NCBI GenBank assembly: GCA_018780265.1 | Contig: JADMJV010000045.1 | Location: 1-46,050 of the forward strand | Origin: a bacterium | GTDB lineage: Bacteria > Vulcanimicrobiota > Xenobia > Xenobiales > JADMJV01 | Reading direction: 5' to 3' | Length of the DNA: 46,050 bases | In this document: positions 15,342 to 22,356 of the stretch, piece after piece | How the letters are laid out: every line of letters begins with the position of its first letter | How positions within the stretch are numbered: position 1 is the stretch's first letter | Program-made: the position numbers and the translations under genes | Notes under the pieces: model-generated | Databases searched by the model: none | Told to the model about the DNA's origin: nothing | What the model saw: the letters and a program-made list of their open reading frames with translations, nothing else

Positions 15342-15706
15342 TACGATCTCCTACGGGCTACTACTTTCTGCTCAACTGACCGGCAAGGCACCCTTTTGGG
15401 GCGATTGCTGCGCGCGGTGGTTCCCGTGGGTTCTGGCATCTCGCTGGAATACTACTTTCGCTGTTTGGACTTGACCGCGGCACTTCCCTATCTTTACATG
15501 GGTTTTCAATGCCGGGTTACTGTTAGGCTAACTGTCAATCACGCGTGAATGGCGCAACTACGGTCGCCGTAATGTCTACCGCGAAGCGGTTTAGTCCAAA
15601 CGAAGGTTACGGCTGCGGCGCAAAGTTGCCTCACAACATGACCGGCCTGATCGCGCTTCGACCTGGCAAACCACCGAAAGGTTACTCGAATTGGTCTCTG
15701 ATCTGA
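15342..15706 (+). pseudogene. Fragment of dabA-like gene (DUF2309), disrupted
   Basis: DabA is the zinc-containing subunit of an inorganic-carbon transporter. Two reading segments look like its C-terminal region: 15342-15470 (SYD-like start, then LLRAVVPVGSGISLEYYFRCLD) and 15599-15706 (NEGYGCGAKLPHNMTGLI). Joined, they reproduce the family string EYYFxxxDNEGYGCGxKLPHNxTG. The segments are in different frames, separated by 128 bp (15471-15598) that carries the terminal inverted repeats of a small element. There is no start, no N-terminal domain and no DabB partner, so the gene is dead. The identification rests on recalled family motifs. Confidence 0.6.
15463..15601. mobile_element. MITE-like insert with 16-bp terminal inverted repeats
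   Basis: The left end GTTTGGACTTGACCGC (15463-15478) and the right end read in reverse complement, GTTTGGACTAAACCGC (15601-15586), match at 14 of 16 bases. The insert interrupts the dabA-like fragment exactly between the codons for YYFRCLD and NEGYGC. At about 139 bp it is non-coding and would need a transposase in trans. I see no clear target-site duplication. Confidence 0.5.
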
Positions 15707-15782
15707 CAGTGCATCGAGCTGAAGTTACCGCGGCGGGGTTGGGGCAATCCTGCCCTGCCAGTTTCCAAACTGCGCAAGTTGC

Positions 15783-16448
15783 TCACTTGGGCGTCACCCC
15801 CATTACCTTCCAAGCATTTTCCAGTGCTACAGCGCTGCCGATCAGGCCCACCAAATCCTTGGACACGTCTGCTTGCCTCCGCAACTTGGGCACGCTTTCT
15901 CGGGAATATTTTTCATGGTTTTCCTCGCTATCCCAGAGCGTGACGACAAGAAAGTGAGATTCATCCGCTTCGTCCACATGAAAATCCCCCCCCAACATTC
16001 CCCGCGACCTGGACATGGCAGGGATCCATACCGCCGTCTGGACCTCCAAGAAATGTTGGGTCCTTTCTTCTTTGACCCGACAGTCAGCGGCCCGAAGAAA
16101 CTTGCCGTGGGGCACGCTGGTGACCAAGTCCTGGTACTGTCCTGGCATGCTCAGGATCGGTCGAAAAAACTCTACCGCAATATCGGAATAGGTTCCCGAC
16201 TGGCGGTTGGAGTCCGTCACGGCGTCGTGAATTTCGTTCATAAAGTGAGTGTAGCTGTCTCTGTCCCCCCACAGACTGGCGATCAAGGCAATGCCCGCGC
16301 GTTTCGCGTCCCATCCTCCAAATTGGCCCACCAATCCGGGAGCAGACGAAATCACGCTCCATTTCGACTGAGCCGTGGCGAATTGGCGTTCCCTACCCGA
16401 GGCGACCACGCAAGTAATCCACTTTAGGAGACCAACTTCATGGCTCAT
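15783..16448 (-). CDS. DUF4937 / YdbC-like dimeric alpha-beta barrel protein
   Basis: About 221 residues with two tandem ferredoxin-like repeats related to antibiotic-biosynthesis monooxygenases. The first reads LLKWITCVV..., FATAQSKWSVI, GLVGQFGGWD, and DRDSYTHFMNEIHD. The second reads GKFLRAADCRVKEER, HFLEVQTAVW, and SRGMLGGDF. These follow the Bacillus YdbC family closely (recalled). The ATG at 16448 is preferred since the homologous region starts six residues later; the open frame upstream to 16850 is unrelated low-quality sequence. There is no good ribosome-binding site. It sits inside the islet between gene fragments, so it may be a passenger. The biochemical role of the family is not established. 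Confidence 0.75.
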   Translation of the reverse strand: MSHEVGLLKWITCVVASGRERQFATAQSKWSVISSAPGLVGQFGGWDAKRAGIALIASLWGDRDSYTHFMNEIHDAVTDSNRQSGTYSDIAVEFFRPILSMPGQYQDLVTSVPHGKFLRAADCRVKEERTQHFLEVQTAVWIPAMSRSRGMLGGDFHVDEADESHFLVVTLWDSEENHEKYSRESVPKLRRQADVSKDLVGLIGSAVALENAWKVMGVTPK

Positions 16449-16701
16449 GTCGAGGCTAGCATGCCCCGACTCCGACTCAAGAGGGTCCACAGCAAGGTCG
16501 CTCTCAACATTGACACAAATAGTTGGCAGGATCAGTTCGCCAATCCTGCCGCGCTCACCCAACCATAGCCGCCAGTCCTGCAGGAAATGGCCAAATCCCC
16601 CCTCATCGGCCGAGAATGTCAAACCTGAATCCCAAGGAGGCCAAGAACGACAAGCCCTCCGACCAACCCGAAGCCGAGAATCCTGAGAAAACAAAGAGCA
16701 A

Positions 16702-16800
16702 ATGACCCTTATTCTACGTTGTTGGGCCGTGGACCCCGAACTGTGCCCGAAGTGCAGCAAGGAGATTAAGCGCTCTAATGGGACGCCGCCTGAACTCTGA
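16702..16800 (+). pseudogene. Possible C-terminal remnant of an IS91-like transposase
   Basis: A 32-residue frame reads ILRCWAVDPELCPKCSKEIKR. IS91/IS801-type transposases end with a very similar segment, W-x-L-x-R-x-Y-x-VDPLxCPxCGGxM. Only this patch is recognisable and a stop follows. It lies on the opposite strand from the larger fragment at 18273-18665, so the element, if one element, has been inverted or there were two. Weak evidence from a short match. Confidence 0.35.
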
Positions 16801-16856
16801 GCAGGGCACACGGCGAGTTTTGCTCTTGGACTACCACGGAGAAACGCCAACTATTT

Positions 16857-16883
16857 GCGGCATCGTCTCGGAATGACGGGCAA
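16857..16883. repeat. 27-bp direct repeat, second copy
   Basis: Identical to 15241-15267, 1,616 bp apart in direct orientation. Between the copies lie the dabA remnant, the DUF4937 gene and the short transposase-like patch, which may therefore have arrived or been duplicated as one unit. Confidence 0.85.
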
Positions 16884-16984
16884 CTGCCCGCCGAACTCCT
16901 TGGTCCGCTTTGGAAATGGCCAAATCCGTTGCGACGGGGTTTCGCCGGCGTTCCCAGCCGGCAGAGTCACGGGCCCTTGGAGAT

Positions 16985-18124
16985 CTAGTTATGCTTACTC
17001 AACTGAGCGGGATAGAAAATCGGTGAGGCCGGCGGATTCAGGGTCCCGCCGGGTCGGTGGCCACCACGCTCTTCTCCTTTCAAGTTCAGAATTACCACCA
17101 GTTGCTTCATAAGGGCCTCGGCGTCGTCCGGCAGCAGGTTGAGCTGGTTCGACTCCAAACTGGTCAGGAGGTTGATCGCTCTGGGCTCCTTGCCGCACAC
17201 CAGGGTGACGTTGGGAAGACCACCCGCGCCTTGTTGGTTGTCAACAGATTGAATGTCGCTCCAGGCCACTGATTGAATCCCGCAGACGTCCCGCACGACG
17301 ACACCCTCCCGGCAAAGAGTCACGCCGTTGCCACAATGCAAGTCTATTAGAGTGGTCACCGATAGACCCCGATACTTCAAGCTGGTGGGCGCTGGGAAAG
17401 AGAAGGAGTTCGGCAAGGTTGGATAAGGATCGCTCGCCTTGCGGACCAGAACCAGGCGGTCCAGCTTGGCCTCCTTGCGCAGTTCTTGCAACAGACCCAG
17501 GTCGCGGATCTTTTCCAACACCTTTTGCCAGTGGGCGGGGTCCAGAGCCGGCTCGTCGGATAAATCCGGGGAAAGCCAGCGCTTGTTCACCTCAAAGGCA
17601 AAAAGGGGCCGCCCCCCCATCGCCTGTGCCTGGCGAAACAACTGCCAGGGGATCGCCTGAGTTCCATAGCTGGTCACCACCACCAGGCCCTTCGGGGTGA
17701 TGGTGGTTCCGCAGGATTCTGTCTTGATTTCGCTCCAGGGCAGCATTGCCTGCGCAGTAAAGGGCTCCAGACTACTCACGTGTGACCGGCGTATCGTCGC
17801 TTGCACATCCTGGAGACGGTGAGTCCTACGATAGAAGACGTAGAAATGCAAGCACAAAGTCATCAGCAAAAGCACCCCCAAAAAGATTGGGTGGGGCAGC
17901 CACCAACGGTTCCGACGGACCAGTTGGCCACAAAGCAAACCGATGCCCACACAGAGCATCAATCGCAACGACCCAAACGTGGCGATATCGGCTCCGCTGG
18001 CTAAAAAAACACCAAGTAGAAGCATCGAGGGGAGGAGCAACTTCCCAACCCACAGCAGAAAACTGGCGATGGTAGCCGACAACAGGGCGATTTGTAGCCA
18101 AGTGGCACGAGCGTTTTGTTTCAA
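16985..18124 (-). CDS. Hypothetical membrane protein, 379 residues
   Basis: Not recognised. The N-terminal 100 residues contain three or four transmembrane helices (WLQIALLSATIASFLLWVG, LLLPSMLLLGVFLASG, LMLCVGIGLLCGQLV and FLGVLLLMTLCLHFYVFY), followed by a soluble cytoplasmic part of about 270 residues. Within it, two similar blocks are seen: LPWSEIKTESCGTTITPKGLVVV-type and CGNGVTLCREGVVVRDVCGIQSVAWSDIQSV-type, the latter resembling a PH-like bacterial domain (weak). The start appears to be TTG 18124, three bases after GGAGGT, which is tight spacing; later starts are possible. It lies within the islet, and no functional partner is evident. Confidence 0.6.
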   Translation of the reverse strand: MKQNARATWLQIALLSATIASFLLWVGKLLLPSMLLLGVFLASGADIATFGSLRLMLCVGIGLLCGQLVRRNRWWLPHPIFLGVLLLMTLCLHFYVFYRRTHRLQDVQATIRRSHVSSLEPFTAQAMLPWSEIKTESCGTTITPKGLVVVTSYGTQAIPWQLFRQAQAMGGRPLFAFEVNKRWLSPDLSDEPALDPAHWQKVLEKIRDLGLLQELRKEAKLDRLVLVRKASDPYPTLPNSFSFPAPTSLKYRGLSVTTLIDLHCGNGVTLCREGVVVRDVCGIQSVAWSDIQSVDNQQGAGGLPNVTLVCGKEPRAINLLTSLESNQLNLLPDDAEALMKQLVVILNLKGEERGGHRPGGTLNPPASPIFYPAQLSKHN

Positions 18125-18184
18125 GCGACCTCCAGGTTAGGTTTTGACTTAAGCCAGCCTATACCAGCCCAATAGCTTGTCCTA

Positions 18185-18198
18185 GTGTCACTTGACAC
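18185..18198. repeat. Perfect short palindrome GTGTCA-CT-TGACAC
   Basis: A 6-bp inverted repeat with a 2-bp centre, in the spacer between the membrane-protein gene and the transposase-like remnant. It could be a terminal structure of the degraded element or an operator for the membrane-protein gene, whose start is 61 bp away. Sequence alone does not decide. Confidence 0.4.
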
Positions 18199-18272
18199 CT
18201 ATACGAGCCGGCCATGCCACCGGCTCCGGTCTTTTCTGACAGCCACGGGCCACTGCCCCGCAGCCGAGAAGG

Positions 18273-18665
18273 TCACCGAGCGCTTTCCTCCACTGTCCCG
18301 ATTGCCAGGTCCGTCCCATTCTCGTGCAAAACCCGGGTTTTCCCCTCCTGCGTCAGTCGCCGAGCCGAAGTTCTCCTTTTGGAGCGGGCCGGTCGCCGGG
18401 CTGGTTGATCGGGTCGCCGATAAAGGCCGAGAATCCCGAGCGCGGGCCAGGATTCGAGGAGGTTGGCGGTCTCGGGCTCGAGGCAGCGACGAGCGACCAG
18501 CGATTTGAGTATGGAGTACCCCAGCGCCCAACAGTTGTCATCGGGGAACCAGAGTCCATCTGAGATGGGGATGTGATAGTGGACGTGGGTCTGGAGCCGG
18601 CACCAAAGGCCATGATAATCCCCGGTCTGGCTTGCTAGCGTTGGTCTCGTTGGTTTCGGTGACAT
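18273..18665 (-). pseudogene. Remnant of an IS91/IS801-type HUH transposase
   Basis: The minus-strand translation contains, in order, LWCRLQTHVHYHIPISDGLW, then ARRCLEPETANLLESW, then TSARRLTQEGKTRVL. The IS91/IS801 family shows the same succession: a N-P-HxH-D-G block carrying the HUH metal motif, a helix ending in LLSWRHSGF, and RxxxERLxxxEGxVLY. HYH would be the HUH histidines. There is no proper start and the catalytic Tyr region is missing, so it is inactive. The 731-bp stretch 18125-18855 contains no other supported gene. Confidence 0.45.
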
Positions 18666-18855
18666 CCGATCTGGGCGGCGATCTGGAGTCGGGGGTTGAG
18701 TTGAAAGTGTTTACGCAGTCCCATCTTCTTGGGAAGGTAGTCAACCTCGGGTAGCTTTTTGGCGCTGAACTAACCTGGCAGACCGAAAGTAGCTTTCTTC
18801 GAGGCCTCCATACCCACCAGTGTAAAGGGTATGAAGCCATTCAGTGTGGCATGAC

Positions 18856-19818
18856 TTAAGTCGGTTGCCTCTGCGGCTCCGGCAGCCAGTCCAGCCGCCG
18901 GTCGCGCGGCAGGTTCCAGCCCGAGGGGTCGGGCTCGCTCAGGGTCGTGAGGTCAAGGTCGGCCACCACCAGGTTGGGGTGCTTGCTGAGGTTGTCCAGG
19001 TGGCCGTTGGGCCCCACGAAGTAGCTCTTGCCGAAGTAGGGCTGGGTCCAGGGGGGCTCCACGCCGCGGCGGTTGGATCCGCCGATGAAGACGTTGTGAC
19101 GGGCTGCATCGGTGGGAAATTCCACCATCCACATGCGTTCGGACTTGTTGCCGAAGGTGATGGAAGGACAGAAGACCAGTTCGGCGCCCTGGCGGGCCAG
19201 ACACGGCACCACGTAGTCGAAGTGCCGGTCGTAGCAGGTGCACACTCCGATCTTCCCCAACGAGGTCTGAAACACGGGAAAGAGCGGGTCCTTCGAGATG
19301 TTGCCAGGGGCCGGCGTGTTGTTGCCATCGCCGCGCCCGTAGTAGAAGTTCTCGTGGAACTCGCCCTGCTCGTTGCCCCCATAGGGAATGTGGGCCTTGC
19401 GGAATTTTCCCAGGTATTCGCCCTTTTCGCCGATGACGACGGCGGTGTTGTAGCGCTTACCCTGGGCATAGTCCATTTCGTAGAGCGGGGCGATCACGAT
19501 CATCTGCAGTTCGCGGGCGGCCGCGCTCAATTGGCAGGTAGTGGGGCCGGTCTGAGCGTCTTCGGCCATCGGCAGCCACATGGGGTCGGTGCCGAGGGCG
19601 AAGTACGGGGCGGTGAACAGCTCGCCGAAGCAGATCACCTGCACACCCTGCGCCCTGGCCTGGCGCATCAGATCGATGTGGTGGTCCACGTTGGCCTTGC
19701 GAATGTCGTCCAGGCGATCCTTGAGGGTATGCAGTTCGGCTACGGTAGCCGGCATGGCGCTGTAGGCGTTGACAGTTTCGGTGAGCGCCGCGCGCACGCG
19801 GCGACGAGAGTCAGACAT
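18856..19818 (-). CDS. Nitrilase-superfamily amidohydrolase (beta-ureidopropionase/carbamoylase-like)
   Basis: A 320-residue C-N hydrolase. The Glu-Lys-Cys triad is in place: E66 (VICFGELFTAPYF), K141 (KFRKAHIP) and C195 (GVCTCYDRHF). The segments KRYNTAVVIG, GGNEQGEFHENFYY and ARHNVFIGGSNRRGVE place it with the N-carbamoyl-amide hydrolases such as beta-ureidopropionase and N-carbamoylputrescine amidase. The substrate is not certain, and no dihydropyrimidinase or agmatine gene is near. The ATG at 19818 has GAGAGGG about 9 bp upstream; longer in-frame readings run into the direct repeat and are artefacts. It is the last gene of the islet and looks intact. Confidence 0.87.
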   Translation of the reverse strand: MSDSRRRVRAALTETVNAYSAMPATVAELHTLKDRLDDIRKANVDHHIDLMRQARAQGVQVICFGELFTAPYFALGTDPMWLPMAEDAQTGPTTCQLSAAARELQMIVIAPLYEMDYAQGKRYNTAVVIGEKGEYLGKFRKAHIPYGGNEQGEFHENFYYGRGDGNNTPAPGNISKDPLFPVFQTSLGKIGVCTCYDRHFDYVVPCLARQGAELVFCPSITFGNKSERMWMVEFPTDAARHNVFIGGSNRRGVEPPWTQPYFGKSYFVGPNGHLDNLSKHPNLVVADLDLTTLSEPDPSGWNLPRDRRLDWLPEPQRQPT

Positions 19819-19873
19819 TGTGGATTCCCTCTCTTCTAAGGCTGATTGAGTAACGGCAGCAGCACATCCAGCA

Positions 19874-20210
19874 AGAACTTTCCCGCAGGCAGTTGGGCGC
19901 GGTTCTATTCGGTCTGAGGCTGTAAAGGCGAGCCCGACTAAGCGGCCGTCTGCTCCGGATTGTGCGGGCGAGCAACCACGCCGTCTTGCGACTTCTTGCC
20001 CTCGATCAGCTTGGCATTGAGCTCGGTGATAAAGTCGCCCCAACCGGTCTCCTTGGTGAAGTCCAGTCCCTGATACTCGGCCATCTTCGAGCTCTTGACC
20101 AGCTTGTCGCTGAGAGGTGCGAAGACGCTCAGGCCGTGGGCGTCGTACTTACCCTTGAATTCGCGGTAGTCGGTAAACTTCTCTTTGCCGTCCATCGTCA
20201 TACCGTCGCC
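19874..20210. repeat. 337-bp direct repeat, right copy
   Basis: Twin of 14904-15240. Here the clostripain reading frame continues uninterrupted past 20210, so this side carries the original protease gene. The tail of the 198-residue gene at 19874-19918 is orphaned, showing the duplication origin. Confidence 0.92.
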
Positions 20211-21374
20211 TTTGACTTCATAACGGGTGTATTCGTGGGCCAGGTTGTCGACCACGGCCACATCCACGGCCGCCACTACGGCTTTGGCCGCGGCTCGCAC
20301 CTTCTTGTCGCTGACCAACTCGCCGTCGGTCAGGTTGGCGGCCAGGCCACGCAGGTCGCGGATCTGGTCGTAGAAGGGGTAGATGGCTTCGGTGGTGATG
20401 CCAAAGTTCTGGGAAGCTTCGATGGCAGCGGCGATGCGCTCGGGTTCGATTTTGCTTTTTTTGAGCGTATCCACCAACACCGTGAAGGTGTCCTTAACCA
20501 GTTCCATTTTAGGCAGATCCACAGCCGATTTGGTTTTGAAGGCCTCGGGCTGATCGTCGTAGTGGTGAACGATGTTCTGCACCAGAGTTTTCGGAGTAAC
20601 CGCTTTGCCACTCTGGCTGGCTTCGTCGATGCCAGCGATAATGGGGCCGTAGTCGAACGACGCCGTCGTGCCGATTTCTTCCGAGGCCAGCAGGTACTTG
20701 GCCCGGTCTTTCATCTGGTAGGCCACTTCACTGGTAGCCATCAAGCAGGCCACCATGTCCACCACTTCGGGCTTCTTGCCGGTGGCCGTTTCGGCGATTT
20801 TGAAGGCGCTGGCAATCTCGTCTGGCTTCATGATGCTGTGGCCGGAGGCGCTGGCGTCGCTGGTGAAAGCGCCCAGCCACCCGCCGCCGTGATCGGCCAG
20901 TACCACCATGGTGTGCTTGGAGGGATAGTTCTTCATTCCGTAGACCAGGAAGTCGGCCAGGGCCGTGGCGTTGGACATCTTCTTGTCGGTGGGCTTACCG
21001 ACGCATTTGGAAAGGATCTTGGTGTCTTCGTCCTTGCCGCGGTCCTGCTGAGTGACCACGTAGCGACGCATTCCGCCCCAGTCGCCGTCGATGTTGGTGG
21101 GCTCGTACTCGCGGCCCTGACCGTCATAAAGCTTCTTCAGAGAGGCCTGGTCCATTCGGCCCAGTTGAGCCACCACATTGATATTCTTGGTGGTACCGCA
21201 CTTGTCTTCAATCTGCTGCATCATTTTGGCCGCGTAGGGCTCAAGGTCGTTGTCACCGGCGATATACATCAGCACAGTCCAATCCTTGACTTCGGGAGCT
21301 TCTTCGCTCTTGGCTTTGGCCGTTTTGCGTTGGCTGGAGGCGGTGGCTGCTTTGGCGCTAGAACTAATGTGCAT
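19938..21374 (-). CDS. Clostripain-like cysteine peptidase (family C11)
   Basis: A 478-residue caspase-fold cysteine protease, normally specific for Arg (or Lys) at P1. The catalytic dyad is visible: H162 in VVLADHGGGW and C210 in VVDMVACLMATSEVAYQ. The domain start DWTVLMYIAGDNDLEP is a C11 hallmark. There is no signal peptide; the first 30 residues are Ser/Ala/Lys-rich. The ATG at 21374 has AGAGGA about 7 bp upstream and the domain starts 30 residues later; longer frames upstream are spurious. C11 enzymes often need autocleavage, with no site evident here. A palindrome lies in the leader. The 3' 273 bp are duplicated at 14968-15240. Confidence 0.88.
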   Translation of the reverse strand: MHISSSAKAATASSQRKTAKAKSEEAPEVKDWTVLMYIAGDNDLEPYAAKMMQQIEDKCGTTKNINVVAQLGRMDQASLKKLYDGQGREYEPTNIDGDWGGMRRYVVTQQDRGKDEDTKILSKCVGKPTDKKMSNATALADFLVYGMKNYPSKHTMVVLADHGGGWLGAFTSDASASGHSIMKPDEIASAFKIAETATGKKPEVVDMVACLMATSEVAYQMKDRAKYLLASEEIGTTASFDYGPIIAGIDEASQSGKAVTPKTLVQNIVHHYDDQPEAFKTKSAVDLPKMELVKDTFTVLVDTLKKSKIEPERIAAAIEASQNFGITTEAIYPFYDQIRDLRGLAANLTDGELVSDKKVRAAAKAVVAAVDVAVVDNLAHEYTRYEVKGDGMTMDGKEKFTDYREFKGKYDAHGLSVFAPLSDKLVKSSKMAEYQGLDFTKETGWGDFITELNAKLIEGKKSQDGVVARPHNPEQTAA

Positions 21375-21397
21375 GACAAGATCCTCTGGTGTTTTTT

Positions 21398-21422
21398 TGT
21401 GGTGTGTATCTCTGACACCACA
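21398..21422. promoter_or_regulatory. 8-bp inverted repeat in the clostripain leader
   Basis: TGTGGTGT (21398-21405) and ACACCACA (21415-21422) form perfect arms around a 9-nt centre, 24 bp upstream of the protease start. On the transcript it is followed by an A-run, so it is not a terminator. A regulator-binding site or leader hairpin is plausible. Confidence 0.45.
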
Positions 21423-21518
21423 GTAACCCGGCCGATGGGTAAAACTAGTTATGGAGTTGTTAACCGATCGACATGACAATTCAGGAAGATTTAAGGTCCG
21501 AGCGACGAAGGAGTATTC

Positions 21519-22280
21519 ATGCAAGCAATCGGGGGTGGGCCCAGCTACGACCAGTTGTTGGCCGAGAATCGCCAACTCAAGCAGCAATTGGCCCAACAGT
21601 CGTCGGCGGGCATCCAGGTCGACGTCGAACATGACAGGGTTAGTCTGCGCGGTCTGACGACTCCGGAAGTCCAGATCAACGATCTGCAGGTCTCCGTTGC
21701 CGGCCTCAAAAAGCTCGTTCCCGAATTCGTTCAAGTGGCTTCGCTGGCCAACTCCTCGGGCCAGGTGCAAATGCCCGACCTATCCCAATTTTCTCGATTC
21801 CCCATGCGAGTAGAGAAGATGGATCTGAGCATCTCCGAAAAAACCCTCAATCAAATACTCTCCCAGAGAGAAGTCGAAGGGATGAGTGGCTTAAAGGTCG
21901 AGGTTGGCGACAAAGGTCGCCTTACGTTGAGCGGCTTCGCCCACAAGCTGATCACGATACCCTTTCAAGTAGAAGGCAAAGTCTCGGCCGTGGGAGGCTC
22001 CAAGCTCAAGTTTGATCTGGAAAAAACCAGGTTGGCCGGCTTCCTACCGGTCCCCAACCTGATGACCAATTTTTTTGCTTCCCTGGCCAGCCACGAAATG
22101 GCTGGAATGAACGTCAGTCAGCATGGCGACAGTTACGTGGTAGACCTCAAAGGTTACGTACCTGGCAACATTCAACTCAGCATTGACGAGGTTCAGACTC
22201 AGCCAGGACAAATCCGCGTGCGCACTGGGATGAACAAACTAGTTGACGCCAAACCCAACTGGCAACCGAACCTCCTCTAA
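21519..22280 (+). CDS. DUF2993 (LmeA-like) lipid-binding-type protein
   Basis: A 253-residue protein. The family core is seen from about residue 100: LSISEKTLNQILSQREVEGMSGLKVEV, then RLTLSGFAHKLITIPFQVEGKVS and LEKTRLAGFLPVPNLM, matching the extended beta-rich domain of LmeA/DUF2993 in actinobacteria and cyanobacteria. The first 35 residues form a charged Gln-rich helix (YDQLLAENRQLKQQLAQQ, leucine-zipper-like) and no signal peptide is present, unlike LmeA of mycobacteria. AAGGAG lies about 7 bp before the ATG. It is divergent from the clostripain gene. The role is unknown; lipid handling at the membrane is inferred from the family. Confidence 0.7.
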   Translation: MQAIGGGPSYDQLLAENRQLKQQLAQQSSAGIQVDVEHDRVSLRGLTTPEVQINDLQVSVAGLKKLVPEFVQVASLANSSGQVQMPDLSQFSRFPMRVEKMDLSISEKTLNQILSQREVEGMSGLKVEVGDKGRLTLSGFAHKLITIPFQVEGKVSAVGGSKLKFDLEKTRLAGFLPVPNLMTNFFASLASHEMAGMNVSQHGDSYVVDLKGYVPGNIQLSIDEVQTQPGQIRVRTGMNKLVDAKPNWQPNLL

Positions 22281-22356
22281 GGTTTTATCAAAACAGCCAT
22301 AACCTGGCAAAGAGTCGCAATTCTTAAAGCAAGGCACCTTCTAGCCCAATACAAAG

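Larger units (their letters stand above)
16449..16984. other. Gene-poor stretch inside the islet
   Basis: Between the DUF4937 gene and the membrane protein. It holds the short transposase-like fragment at 16702-16800, the second 27-bp repeat at 16857-16883 and a 29-codon frame (16616-16705, MSNLNPKEAK...) that overlaps the fragment by 4 bp and has no recognised relatives. Nothing else is supported. Confidence 0.5.
14904..19873. mobile_element. Inserted genomic islet bounded by 337-bp direct repeats
   Basis: One repeat copy plus about 4.6 kb of unique sequence. The contents look unlike the syntenic, coupled genes around it: broken genes (dabA, transposase), sizeable gaps, and isolated single genes (DUF4937, membrane protein, nitrilase). 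Deleting this unit recreates intact 198-residue and clostripain genes side by side. That is what a single-crossover integration or a duplication-mediated insertion would leave. No integrase gene remains; the transposase-like fragments may be the trace of the vehicle. Origin is inferred. Confidence 0.6.

Noticed and set aside
16451..16850. Long 5' extension of the DUF4937 gene
   Set aside because: No homology to the family, basic Ser-rich composition and better fit of the start at 16448.
14904..20210. Prophage or integrative conjugative element
   Set aside because: No integrase, phage structural, relaxase or transfer genes are seen; the block is too small and decayed.
20330..20611. Basic Ser/Thr/Pro-rich frame within the clostripain gene
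   Set aside because: Shadow of the clostripain coding frame, as are the other open antisense frames in GC-rich genes such as dnaK and pgpH.
19962..21476. 504-codon frame opposite the clostripain gene
   Set aside because: Mirror of the real gene; the catalytic motifs lie on the other strand.
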